Assembly: GCA_025350465.1 (NCBI GenBank)
Contig: JANXXU010000027.1
Location: 1-64,000 of the forward strand
Source of the DNA: Alphaproteobacteria bacterium
Lineage (GTDB): Bacteria; Pseudomonadota; Alphaproteobacteria; Micropepsales; Micropepsaceae
Length of the DNA: 64,000 nt
Reading direction: 5' to 3'
Part shown: positions 17,036-25,430 of the stretch, in pieces
Layout of the letters: every line of letters begins with the position of its first letter
Numbering within the stretch: position 1 is the stretch's first letter
Made by a program: the position numbers and the translations under genes
Notes under the pieces: model-generated
Told to the model about the DNA's origin: nothing
The model's input: the letters and a program-made list of their open reading frames with translations, nothing else
Database searches by the model: none

Positions 17036-19885
17036 ATGGACGCGTTTCACCGCCTTGTTCTGCGTGGCATCATCACGGCCGCTGTCGCGGCCCTTCTTGT
17101 CGGGCTCTCATTCAATAGATTTGCGCTTGCCGACGGCGCGCCGGCCTATTTGTCATGGCCCCAAGATCAGAGCGATATCAAGCCCGATCCCGCCGTGCAT
17201 TACGGCGTCCTGCCGAATGGTATGCGCTTTGAGATCCTGCATAACAACCAACCGGAGGGCGTCGCCTCCGCTCGCCTGCGCATCGGCGCCGGCTCGCTCC
17301 AAGAATCGGACGCGCAACGCGGCATCGCGCACTTCATCGAGCACATGGCGTTCAACGGCACAAAAAATTTCCCGGAGGGCGAGGCGTTCAAGATCCTGCA
17401 GCGTATGGGTCTGTCGATCGGGCCGCACGTCAATGCCGCCACGGATTTCGGCGAGACGACCTATTCCTTCGACCTTCCCGGAAACGACGACCAGACATTG
17501 GGCGTGGCGCTGAAGATGCTTCGCGAGATGGCGGATCGGCTGCTGCTCGATCCTGCGGCCATCGATCGCGAGCGTGGTGTCATCCAATCCGAAGAGCGCA
17601 GCCGCGCGGGATCGGACCTGCAAGCGGCGCTGGCTCGCCTCAATCTCTGGTTCGAAGGCCAACGTTACGCCGTTCGCTTCCCTATCGGCGACATGTCGAT
17701 CGTTCGCAGCGCAAACCGCGATCTACTGGCAGATTATTATCATCGTTTCTATCGGCCGGAACGCGCCCTCCTGGTTGTTGTCGGCGACGTCAATCCGGTG
17801 GAGATAGAGGCCAAGCTTCGCGCGCAGTTTTCCGATTGGTCGCAACCGGGCGAGCCGGGTCGCGACCCGGACTTCGGTCGGGTCCAGCATCGCGGGCTGA
17901 TAGCGGGTCATTTGACGGATCCAAGTTTGCCCGAAACGCTAACGATCAGCTGGATTCAACCCAATCCGGCGATCAGCGATTCGCGCGCATTGCGCCGCGA
18001 AAGCAATTTGCGCGCCGTCGCGTTCTCGACGCTCAACCGCCGGCTTAACCGCATCGCGCGTCAGAGCAACGCGCCTTTCATCGGCGCGACGATCGAGCGC
18101 GAAGTACTGCCCAATGCCGGCATTGTCGCCTCACTCGGCGTGAGTGCACGTACCGGACAATGGGAAGCGGCGACGGCGATTGCAGAACAAGAACTCCGCC
18201 GCGCTCTAACGTTCGGCCTGACGCAAGCCGAAGTCGATCGCGAAGCTGCCGAAAATGGCGCGCCATTCCAGCTGGCAGCGGCCAACGCCACAAACCGGCG
18301 CAACGGCGCACTCGCGACCGGCCTCGCTGAAGCCTATGGAACGCGCACCGTCGTCACCGATCCGCGTGTCGATCTCGAGTATTACCGGGCAGACGTGAAG
18401 GGCATTAAGGCTGCGGACGTCACTGCCGTTCTGCGCTCGACATTCAAAGGGGAGGGGCCGGTCGTTTTTCTCTCCGGTCCAATGGCCGTAAGCGACGACG
18501 CCATCCGCGCTGCCTATCAACGTATGACAGCCGTCGCGGTGAGTGCGCCCGCGGCGGGCGCCGAAAAGAAGTTCACCTATACCAATTTCGGCCCACCCGG
18601 CACCGTCGCCGAGCGCCGCCAAGTTGTCGACATGGGCGCAACCTCACTGCGTTTTGCCAACGGCGTGAAACTCAACGTCAAGCCGACGACCTTTGAGAAT
18701 GACAAAGTCGGCGTCACCGTGCGTTTTGCGGGCGGCTATTTGGCGTTGGCGCGGAGCAAGCCGGGACTTGGCTGGGCGCTGCCGTTCGCTTTCGTCGAAG
18801 GGGGCCTTGGCCGTCTCGACAAGCAGGAACTCGAACTGACCGAGCCGGGACGCTTCGCCGGGGTCACTTTGGACTTGGACGAAGACGCCTTTGAACTCAG
18901 CGGCGAGACAGTCGAACGGGATTTGCTCCTCCAGATGCAAATACTGGCGGCCTATATGGTCGACCCGGCTTATCGTTCCGACGGTTTAGAGCGGCTCCAG
19001 GTGGCTGGAGAAGAGATGACGGCGCAATTGATGGCGAGTCCGTCGGGTGTGCTCAATCGCGAACTCTCCGCCAACCTGCACGACAACGATCCGCGATGGC
19101 TTTATCCGTCGCCCGAACAAATGCGTGCGATTTCCATGGCCGATGTACGTGCGGCCCTGGCGCAGCCGCTGGCTTCCGCGCCGATCGAGATCACCATCGT
19201 CGGTCAGCTCAAGGTCGACGCGGCGGTCGAAGCCGTCGCCAAAACCTTCGGTGCGTTACCGCTGCGGGCCGCAACATACCCGCTGCCGGATGGTGCACGC
19301 GATGTTCATTTTCCGGCATCGAGCCGTAAGCTTCAATTTGCTCACACTGGGCGCGCCGACCAGGCGATCGCCTGTGCCGCATGGCCCGCTCCGGACTTCT
19401 ATTCGAACGTTCGTGCCTCGCGCGCCGAGAGTCTCTTGCGGGAGATGCTGGAGATCCGCTTGACGGAAGAGTTCCGTGAAACGCAAGGCGCCACCTACGT
19501 TCCGTTCGCGCAGGATTGGGCTTCGTCGGTCATCAAGGGTTATGGATTCCTAGCGACCGGCGCGGAAACGCGCCCCGATCAAGTCGACGCCTTTTTCAAA
19601 ACGCTCGACAAGATCGAAGACGAGTTGCGCGACGGGAGCTTCTCAGACGACCTCGTCGCGCGGGCGCGCAATCCCGCCCTGACGAAACTCTACGCCGAAA
19701 GAACGACGAACGCGTTTTGGCAAGCAGCCCTTTCCAATATTCAGACGGATGGAAAGAGCCTCACTACGATCCGCTCGCTGGTGCCCGACGTCGAAACGAT
19801 CACACGAGACGAGATAGTCGCGGCGGCAAAACTCATATTCGACGAAAAGCGGCGCATCGATTTACGCATCCTGCCGAAGAAGTAG
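17036..19885 (+). CDS. Secreted M16-family zinc peptidase (PqqL-like), first of a tandem pair
   Basis: A 949-aa periplasmic metallopeptidase of the insulinase type. The N-terminal hydrophobic segment (about residues 12-32) is a signal peptide or anchor. The inverted zinc motif HFIEH is at H99-H103 (catalytic E102), with the distal glutamate in the conserved RERGVIQSEER stretch. Two full M16 halves follow, the second inactive as usual. The ATG is preceded by GAGGAATC. The two-half arrangement and length match E. coli PqqL (931 aa). The gene lies 24 nt before a close paralogue. Confidence 0.92.
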   Translation: MDAFHRLVLRGIITAAVAALLVGLSFNRFALADGAPAYLSWPQDQSDIKPDPAVHYGVLPNGMRFEILHNNQPEGVASARLRIGAGSLQESDAQRGIAHFIEHMAFNGTKNFPEGEAFKILQRMGLSIGPHVNAATDFGETTYSFDLPGNDDQTLGVALKMLREMADRLLLDPAAIDRERGVIQSEERSRAGSDLQAALARLNLWFEGQRYAVRFPIGDMSIVRSANRDLLADYYHRFYRPERALLVVVGDVNPVEIEAKLRAQFSDWSQPGEPGRDPDFGRVQHRGLIAGHLTDPSLPETLTISWIQPNPAISDSRALRRESNLRAVAFSTLNRRLNRIARQSNAPFIGATIEREVLPNAGIVASLGVSARTGQWEAATAIAEQELRRALTFGLTQAEVDREAAENGAPFQLAAANATNRRNGALATGLAEAYGTRTVVTDPRVDLEYYRADVKGIKAADVTAVLRSTFKGEGPVVFLSGPMAVSDDAIRAAYQRMTAVAVSAPAAGAEKKFTYTNFGPPGTVAERRQVVDMGATSLRFANGVKLNVKPTTFENDKVGVTVRFAGGYLALARSKPGLGWALPFAFVEGGLGRLDKQELELTEPGRFAGVTLDLDEDAFELSGETVERDLLLQMQILAAYMVDPAYRSDGLERLQVAGEEMTAQLMASPSGVLNRELSANLHDNDPRWLYPSPEQMRAISMADVRAALAQPLASAPIEITIVGQLKVDAAVEAVAKTFGALPLRAATYPLPDGARDVHFPASSRKLQFAHTGRADQAIACAAWPAPDFYSNVRASRAESLLREMLEIRLTEEFRETQGATYVPFAQDWASSVIKGYGFLATGAETRPDQVDAFFKTLDKIEDELRDGSFSDDLVARARNPALTKLYAERTTNAFWQAALSNIQTDGKSLTTIRSLVPDVETITRDEIVAAAKLIFDEKRRIDLRILPKK

Positions 19886-19909
19886 GGTCGAACGGCCGAG
19901 CGAGGGGAA

Positions 19910-22750
19910 ATGACAAATCCAGCGATGCGCAAGAGCGCAATTCTGACCTTTGTGTTGCTGGTGCTGGTCGCCTGCGCCGGTCTCGCACAGGACGCATCTC
20001 GTCCGTCGACCGCGGCGGACTATCTCTCATGGCCGCATGAGCAGAGCGACCTCAAGCCCGACCCGGGTGTGCGCTACGGCGTATTGGCGAACGGGATGCA
20101 CTACGCCCTGATGCGCAACAGCGAGCCGCAAAATAGCGCCAGCATCAGATTGCGGATCGCGGCCGGATCAATCCAGGAAGCGCAGAACCAGAAAGGGCTC
20201 GCGCACTTCCTCGAACACATGGCCTTCAATGGTTCGAAGAATTTTGCCGAGGGCGAAGCGGTCAAAGCGCTCCAACGCAAAGGACTGGCGTTCGGGCCGC
20301 ATACGAACGCGCATACCGGACTTCAGGAGACCGTCTACCTGCTCGAACTTCCCTCGGTCGACGACAGCACCATGGGCACCGCGCTGCGGTTCATGCGCGA
20401 CGTCTCCGATGGATTGACGCTGGATCAAGGCGCGATCGATCGCGAGCGCGGCGTCATCATGTCGGAGGAGCGTCAGGGCGACTCACCTGAGCGGCGAGCC
20501 TTCAACGCCCGCTGGAAATTGACCTACGCCGGGCATCAGGCGGCTGACCGCTTGCCGATCGGCGATATGCAGGTCGTTCGCACCGCCACCCGCGAACTCA
20601 TCGCCGATTTCTACAACCGCTATTATCGTCCGGAACGGGCGACCCTCGTCATCGTCGGCCAGTTCGACCTCGACGCCATGGAAGCCCGGGTCAAATCCGG
20701 CTTCGGTGATTGGCAGCGCGGGACGCAGGCGGACGGATCGTTCGGCGAAGTCGACCACCCGCCTCTGCGTGCGTCACACCATGTCGAGCCAAACTTGCCC
20801 GATGACGTCGTGGTAAGTTGGATTTCAAGTTCAGACGACTTGCCGGACACCAGTGTAAATCGAGCCGATCGCGACATCCGCGAGCTCGGTTTGGCTGTGG
20901 TCAATCGGCGGCTCGGCCGCGTTGCGCGTCAGCCGAATGCGCCGTTTGTCGCCGCAGCCGCGTCTCGCGGCGCCTTGCGCGGCGTCGCCACCATCGCGGG
21001 GTTTTCGCTCAATGCTCGCCCGGGTCATTGGTCCCAAGGCATGGCGGAGGCGGAGCAAGAGCTTCGGCGCACACTTCAATTCGGCGTCCGCCAAGATGAG
21101 GTCGACCGCGAGATCACGGTGTTCAAGGCCCAACTCGCCGACGCGGCCGCAAGGGCCGACACGCGCTACGACAAGGCGCTGGCCGATGCAATAATCGATA
21201 GCGTCAGCGATCGCCGGGTCTTTACGCATCCGAGGGACGATGTCGCCATCTACGCGCGAACCGTTCAGAGCGTGACTGCGGCGACCGTAACGGCATCATT
21301 GCGGAAATGTTTCGACGGAGACCCGTCGCTGATCTTCGTTTCCAGCGGCCAAGCGATTCAGGGCGGCGACGGAGCCGTTCGTGAGGCGTATTTGAGCGGT
21401 CACGGCGTCGCCGTTGCCGCCGAGCCCGAAATAAAAGCTAAGGAGTTTCCGTATACAGAATTCGGTAAGCCAGGCTCCGTCGCCAGCCGCCAAGAGGTGG
21501 GCGATCTCGGCGTCACGCTAGTGCGCTTTGCCAATGGTGTTCGCGTCAACATCAAGCCGACGCCGTTCGAGAAAGATACGATCGGGGTCAAGGTGCGCTT
21601 TGCGGGCGGCTATCTGGCGTTGCCGCGCAATTCCGTTGGCCTCTACTGGGCGCTGCCCTTTGGTTTTATCGAGGGTGGCCTGGGAAAATTGACCACGGAA
21701 GAACTCGAGCAGACTTTTGCCGGTCGGATCGCCAGCGCGGATTTGTCGCTTGATGAAGATAGTTTCGAACTTGGCGGCAACACCAACGGCCGCGATCTGA
21801 ATTTGCAGCTGCAGCTGCTTGCCGCTTATGCGACGGATCCAGCCTATAGCGGCCAGGGATTGGCCCGCCTTCAAGGCGCCGCCGAGAATTATATGAAGCA
21901 ATATTCTTCAAGTCCGGGCCGCGTGCTATCGCGGGAAATTGGGGCCATCGTCCGTTCAGGCGACGCGCGATGGCGCTTTCCAAGTCTGGCCGAACTCCAA
22001 TCGATCGGGATGCGCGATCTTCAGGCTGTCATGGCGCCGGCGCTGCGCCAAGCACCGGTGGAAATCACGATCGTGGGTGACGTACCCGTCGACGCTGCGA
22101 TTGATGCGGTCGCCAAGACGTTTGGCGCTTTGCCGCAACGTCAAGACGGCGCCGCTCCTCCCCACGATGTCCATTTTCCGGCAAAGGCTCAGCGTCTCCA
22201 ATTCGCGCATGAGGGGCGTGCCGATCAAGCCGTCGCCTATGTCGGCTGGGCCGGGCCCGACTTTCCCTCGAACCCCCGATTGGCGCGCACGGTCGTTCTT
22301 ATGCGCGACATGATCAAAGTCCGCCTGAACGACGAATTTCGCGAAAAGCAGGGCGCGACGTATTCGCCGTTCGCGTCGAGTTGGGCGTCTGGGATTATTC
22401 CGGGCTTTGGCTTTATCTCTGCCGGCAGCGAAACCCCGCCGGCCCAAATCGAGGCATTTTACCAAACGCTCGATCGTATCGCGAAGGACTTGCGCGACGG
22501 CAACTTCGACGAGGATCTGATCACCCGCGCGCGCAAGCCGATCATCGAAACAGCCCAGAAAGATCGCAGCACAAATAATTTTTGGTCAAATGCTCTCGAG
22601 AGCGCACAATCCGAAAGCTGGACACTCCCGGCAATCCGCAGCTATCTCGACGATTTTGGAACCATCAGCAAGGAAGAGATCGTGCGCGCTGCCAACAAAT
22701 ATTTGACGGACGGCCGCCGGATTGAGGTTCGCATTCTGCCGAAGAAATAA
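19910..22750 (+). CDS. Lipoprotein-type M16-family zinc peptidase, second of a tandem pair
   Basis: A paralogue of the preceding gene, 946 aa, sharing its layout almost residue for residue: opening DYLSWPHEQSDLKPDPGVRYG, zinc motif HFLEH (H99-H103) and distal RERGVIMSEER. Unlike its neighbour it carries a lipobox LVAC with the lipidated cysteine at C22, so it is probably anchored in a membrane. An ATG at 19925 would give a more typical short n-region. The catalytic residues are intact, so both copies should be active. Co-transcription with the first is likely given the 24-nt gap. Confidence 0.92.
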   Translation: MTNPAMRKSAILTFVLLVLVACAGLAQDASRPSTAADYLSWPHEQSDLKPDPGVRYGVLANGMHYALMRNSEPQNSASIRLRIAAGSIQEAQNQKGLAHFLEHMAFNGSKNFAEGEAVKALQRKGLAFGPHTNAHTGLQETVYLLELPSVDDSTMGTALRFMRDVSDGLTLDQGAIDRERGVIMSEERQGDSPERRAFNARWKLTYAGHQAADRLPIGDMQVVRTATRELIADFYNRYYRPERATLVIVGQFDLDAMEARVKSGFGDWQRGTQADGSFGEVDHPPLRASHHVEPNLPDDVVVSWISSSDDLPDTSVNRADRDIRELGLAVVNRRLGRVARQPNAPFVAAAASRGALRGVATIAGFSLNARPGHWSQGMAEAEQELRRTLQFGVRQDEVDREITVFKAQLADAAARADTRYDKALADAIIDSVSDRRVFTHPRDDVAIYARTVQSVTAATVTASLRKCFDGDPSLIFVSSGQAIQGGDGAVREAYLSGHGVAVAAEPEIKAKEFPYTEFGKPGSVASRQEVGDLGVTLVRFANGVRVNIKPTPFEKDTIGVKVRFAGGYLALPRNSVGLYWALPFGFIEGGLGKLTTEELEQTFAGRIASADLSLDEDSFELGGNTNGRDLNLQLQLLAAYATDPAYSGQGLARLQGAAENYMKQYSSSPGRVLSREIGAIVRSGDARWRFPSLAELQSIGMRDLQAVMAPALRQAPVEITIVGDVPVDAAIDAVAKTFGALPQRQDGAAPPHDVHFPAKAQRLQFAHEGRADQAVAYVGWAGPDFPSNPRLARTVVLMRDMIKVRLNDEFREKQGATYSPFASSWASGIIPGFGFISAGSETPPAQIEAFYQTLDRIAKDLRDGNFDEDLITRARKPIIETAQKDRSTNNFWSNALESAQSESWTLPAIRSYLDDFGTISKEEIVRAANKYLTDGRRIEVRILPKK

Positions 22751-22846
22751 TCCGCGCCGCGCGCACTCGCCGCCGGATCGGCCCATCCCAATTCACTGCC
22801 AGTGTGACTATGCTCGTGAGCATCGACATCAAAGGGACAGACGATC

Positions 22847-23665
22847 ATGCGCCGCGACCTTGATACGGGCACCAACGACCTCCTTGCGCACGTGGAGGAC
22901 GGCGTTGCGATCCTGACGATGAACCGGCCCGAGCGGCGCAACGCGCTGTCGGGCGAGATGCTCGAAGCGCTCGCGCGAATGCTGGCGCACTGCGAGGCGG
23001 ACTCTGCTGTCGCCGTGGTTTTGCTGACGGGCGCAGGTGGCGCGTTCTGCGCGGGCGGCGACGTCAAAGGCATGGCGGCGCGCGATGATACGCCCGTCGA
23101 CGACCTCGACACTGGGATCCATCGCCAACGCATAAGTCAGCGCGCGACCGCCGGGCGCCTATATCAAATGCCGAAGCCGACGATCGCGGCGTTACCGGGA
23201 GCCGCGGCCGGCGCGGGCCTTTCGCTCGCTCTCGCATGCGATTTGCGCATCGCCGCCGACAACGCGGTGATGACGACCGCGTTTGCCAAGGTTGGCTTTT
23301 CCGGCGACTACGGCGGCACGTTTTTCCTGACGCGCCTTGTGGGCAGTGCGAAGGCACGCGAGCTTTATTATCTCTCCGATCGCGTGACGATGCAGGAAGC
23401 CGAGCGTCTCGGGCTGGTCAATTGGGTCGTACCGGCCGACCAATTGATGCAACGCGCGCTTGAGATTGCCCGTCGCCTCGCCGAGGGTCCTCGCGTGGCC
23501 TATCGCTATATGAAGGAGAACTTGAACCGGGCGGTCGCCGGCGAGTTCGGCGATTGCCTCGACCTCGAGGCGACGCACCACATTCACACAGGTCTCACCG
23601 AAGACCACCGCGAAGCCGCCCGCGCCTTCGTCGAAAAGCGGACTCCGCGTTTCAAGGGCCGCTAG
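22847..23665 (+). CDS. Enoyl-CoA hydratase/isomerase family protein
   Basis: A 272-aa crotonase-fold enzyme. The oxyanion-hole motifs are GGAFCAGGD and PGAAAGAG. The position of the second catalytic acid lies in GFSGDYGG, a variant seen in many uncharacterised hydratase-related proteins. An AGGGACAG stretch precedes the ATG. It is 82 nt upstream of the monooxygenase gene and on the same strand. A role in breaking down a ketone- or ester-derived acyl-CoA is inferred from that partner. Confidence 0.88.
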   Translation: MRRDLDTGTNDLLAHVEDGVAILTMNRPERRNALSGEMLEALARMLAHCEADSAVAVVLLTGAGGAFCAGGDVKGMAARDDTPVDDLDTGIHRQRISQRATAGRLYQMPKPTIAALPGAAAGAGLSLALACDLRIAADNAVMTTAFAKVGFSGDYGGTFFLTRLVGSAKARELYYLSDRVTMQEAERLGLVNWVVPADQLMQRALEIARRLAEGPRVAYRYMKENLNRAVAGEFGDCLDLEATHHIHTGLTEDHREAARAFVEKRTPRFKGR

Positions 23666-23747
23666 TCAGGTTTGCACAGACCCATTGCGCGCGCCGGCTC
23701 TGGGTCCCAACATGGAGCCAACAACGCAAATTCAAGGGAGCGCTCTC

Positions 23748-25226
23748 ATGGGTAAGAAACCGTCCGTCGCCGTGATCGGCGCTGGGCTCGGCGGCCTCTG
23801 CGCCGGCATCAAGCTCAAGGAAGCGGGTTTCGAGGATCTCGTGATCCTGGAGAAGGCCGAGCGCGTCGGCGGCACGTGGGCCGCGAATACTTATCCGGGT
23901 TGCGCCTGCGATACGCCCGTTGCGCTCTACCAATTCTCGTTCGCGCCGAGCCTGCGCTGGAGCCATCTCTTCCCGCGCCACCAAGAGGTTCAGAAATACG
24001 CCGAGGACCTTGCCGATGATTTCAAGCTTCGCCCGCACATTCGCCTCGGCGATGAAGCAGTCTCCGCAACTTGGGACGAAGGCCGCGCGCAGTGGCACAT
24101 CAAAACGCGCGGCGGCAAGACTTACCAGGTCTCCACGATTGTCTCGGCACTTGGCCAGCTCAATCGACCGACGATTCCGGCGATCGAAGGTGGCGACAGC
24201 TTTGTGGGCCCGTCGTGGCACTCGGCACGCTGGAACCATGCGGTCTCATTGAAAGGAAAGCGCGTCGGCGTCGTCGGCTCCGCTGCGAGCGCCGTGCAGC
24301 TCATACCCGAGGTCGCCAAGGAAGCGGCCCACCTGACCATATTTCAGCGCACGCCGAATTGGCTGTTGCCGCGTCTCGATCGTCCGATCACGGAGGAAGA
24401 GAAGGCGTTGATGATGACGGCACCGCATGTGGCGGGACTTGGCCGCGATCTGATCTATCAAAACGCCGACCATCTGTTCTGGCAGGCCTTCGCCTGGACG
24501 AAGGAGGGCAGGGCCGCCTACACCCGCGTCGCCTTGAATCATCTCGACGAACAAGTCGCGGACGAAGCGCTGCGCAAGAAGCTGACGCCCGACTACCCGA
24601 TCGGCTGCAAACGCATTTTGTTCGCCGACGATTTCTATCCGACGTTGACGAGGCCCAATGTTTCGCTGGTCACTGACCCGATCACGCGCATAACCGCAAA
24701 AGGCATCGAGACCAAAGGCGGCGAAAATCACCCGCTGGACGTCATCATCTATGCGACGGGCTTTGAGACCACGGGCTGGGAGTGGTCGATGCACGTCGCT
24801 GGGCGCGCTGGAACCCGGCTGCACGATGTTTGGGCGAAAGGGCCTGAAGCCTATTTGGGTATCACCGCCGCTGGTTTCCCGAACCTCTTCATGCTCTACG
24901 GCCCCAACACCAATCTCGGCCACAACACGATCACCTTCATGCTCGAGCGCCAGGTCGAATACGCCGTCAAGGCGCTGCAAGCGATGGAAGCGAAAAATCT
25001 TGCCGCGATCGAGGTGAAGAAGACAGTGCAAGACCGCTTCAACCGCGACCTGCAGGCGGCGTTGGCAAAGACCACTTGGGCCGATCCGCATTGTCACTCG
25101 TGGTACAAGACGGCGGACGGACGCATCACGCAGAACTGGTCGTCGCACACCCGCGACTATGCCAAGGCGACGGCAACCGTGAACCTGGACGACTACGCCA
25201 CCCACCTGCCAGCCGCGGCGGAATAG
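23748..25226 (+). CDS. Flavin-dependent monooxygenase, Baeyer-Villiger type
   Basis: A 492-aa class B flavoprotein monooxygenase that uses NADPH and O2 to insert oxygen next to a ketone. The FAD Rossmann motif GAGLGG is at residues 11-16, followed by ERVGGTWAANTYPGCACD, typical of the family. The fingerprint FVGPSWHSARWNH fits F-x-G-x3-H-x3-W. A second dinucleotide motif VGSAASA and the late ATGFETTGW stretch are present. I chose the ATG at 23748, which has AAGGGAG 8 nt upstream; earlier in-frame ATGs add unrelated sequence. The substrate is unknown. Confidence 0.9.
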   Translation: MGKKPSVAVIGAGLGGLCAGIKLKEAGFEDLVILEKAERVGGTWAANTYPGCACDTPVALYQFSFAPSLRWSHLFPRHQEVQKYAEDLADDFKLRPHIRLGDEAVSATWDEGRAQWHIKTRGGKTYQVSTIVSALGQLNRPTIPAIEGGDSFVGPSWHSARWNHAVSLKGKRVGVVGSAASAVQLIPEVAKEAAHLTIFQRTPNWLLPRLDRPITEEEKALMMTAPHVAGLGRDLIYQNADHLFWQAFAWTKEGRAAYTRVALNHLDEQVADEALRKKLTPDYPIGCKRILFADDFYPTLTRPNVSLVTDPITRITAKGIETKGGENHPLDVIIYATGFETTGWEWSMHVAGRAGTRLHDVWAKGPEAYLGITAAGFPNLFMLYGPNTNLGHNTITFMLERQVEYAVKALQAMEAKNLAAIEVKKTVQDRFNRDLQAALAKTTWADPHCHSWYKTADGRITQNWSSHTRDYAKATATVNLDDYATHLPAAAE

Positions 25227-25239
25227 AGCGGGGCGCGGC

Positions 25240-25365
25240 TCAGCCGAGCCCCGCCGCCACGCGTTCCAGACCGCCGAGGTAACGCTGCCAGCCATAAGTC
25301 GCGCCTTGGTGGTTCGCGCGCCTTGCGTAAACTGGCTTGCGGCCAAAGCCGGCTAGTATCTTGAA
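25240..25365 (-). pseudogene. 3' remnant of an SRPBCC/AHSA1-like gene
   Basis: On the minus strand a frame of about 40 codons ends at TGA 25240 and reads ...RRANHQGATYGWQRYLGGL followed by ERVAAGLG. This resembles the C-terminal helix of SRPBCC (START-like, AHSA1) proteins, which typically end with a GW..YL.RL pattern. No start codon, Shine-Dalgarno or the N-terminal three-quarters of the domain is present. The frame stops making sense at the terminator at 25375-25404. I read it as the tail of a gene whose front was lost when the neighbouring autotransporter segment arrived. The family match is by eye on a short stretch. Confidence 0.4.
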
Positions 25366-25374
25366 GCTAAGAAA

Positions 25375-25404
25375 AACACCCGCGCGAGCGACCGCGCGGG
25401 TGTT
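25375..25404 (-). terminator. Intrinsic terminator of the autotransporter gene
   Basis: A perfect 12-bp stem, AACACCCGCGCG / CGCGCGGGTGTT, with a 6-nt loop starts 27 nt past the stop codon. On the minus strand it is followed by a T-rich tail. This is the clearest Rho-independent terminator in the window. Confidence 0.85.
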
Positions 25405-25430
25405 GACGATTTGGGTCTGATGGATTGCGC

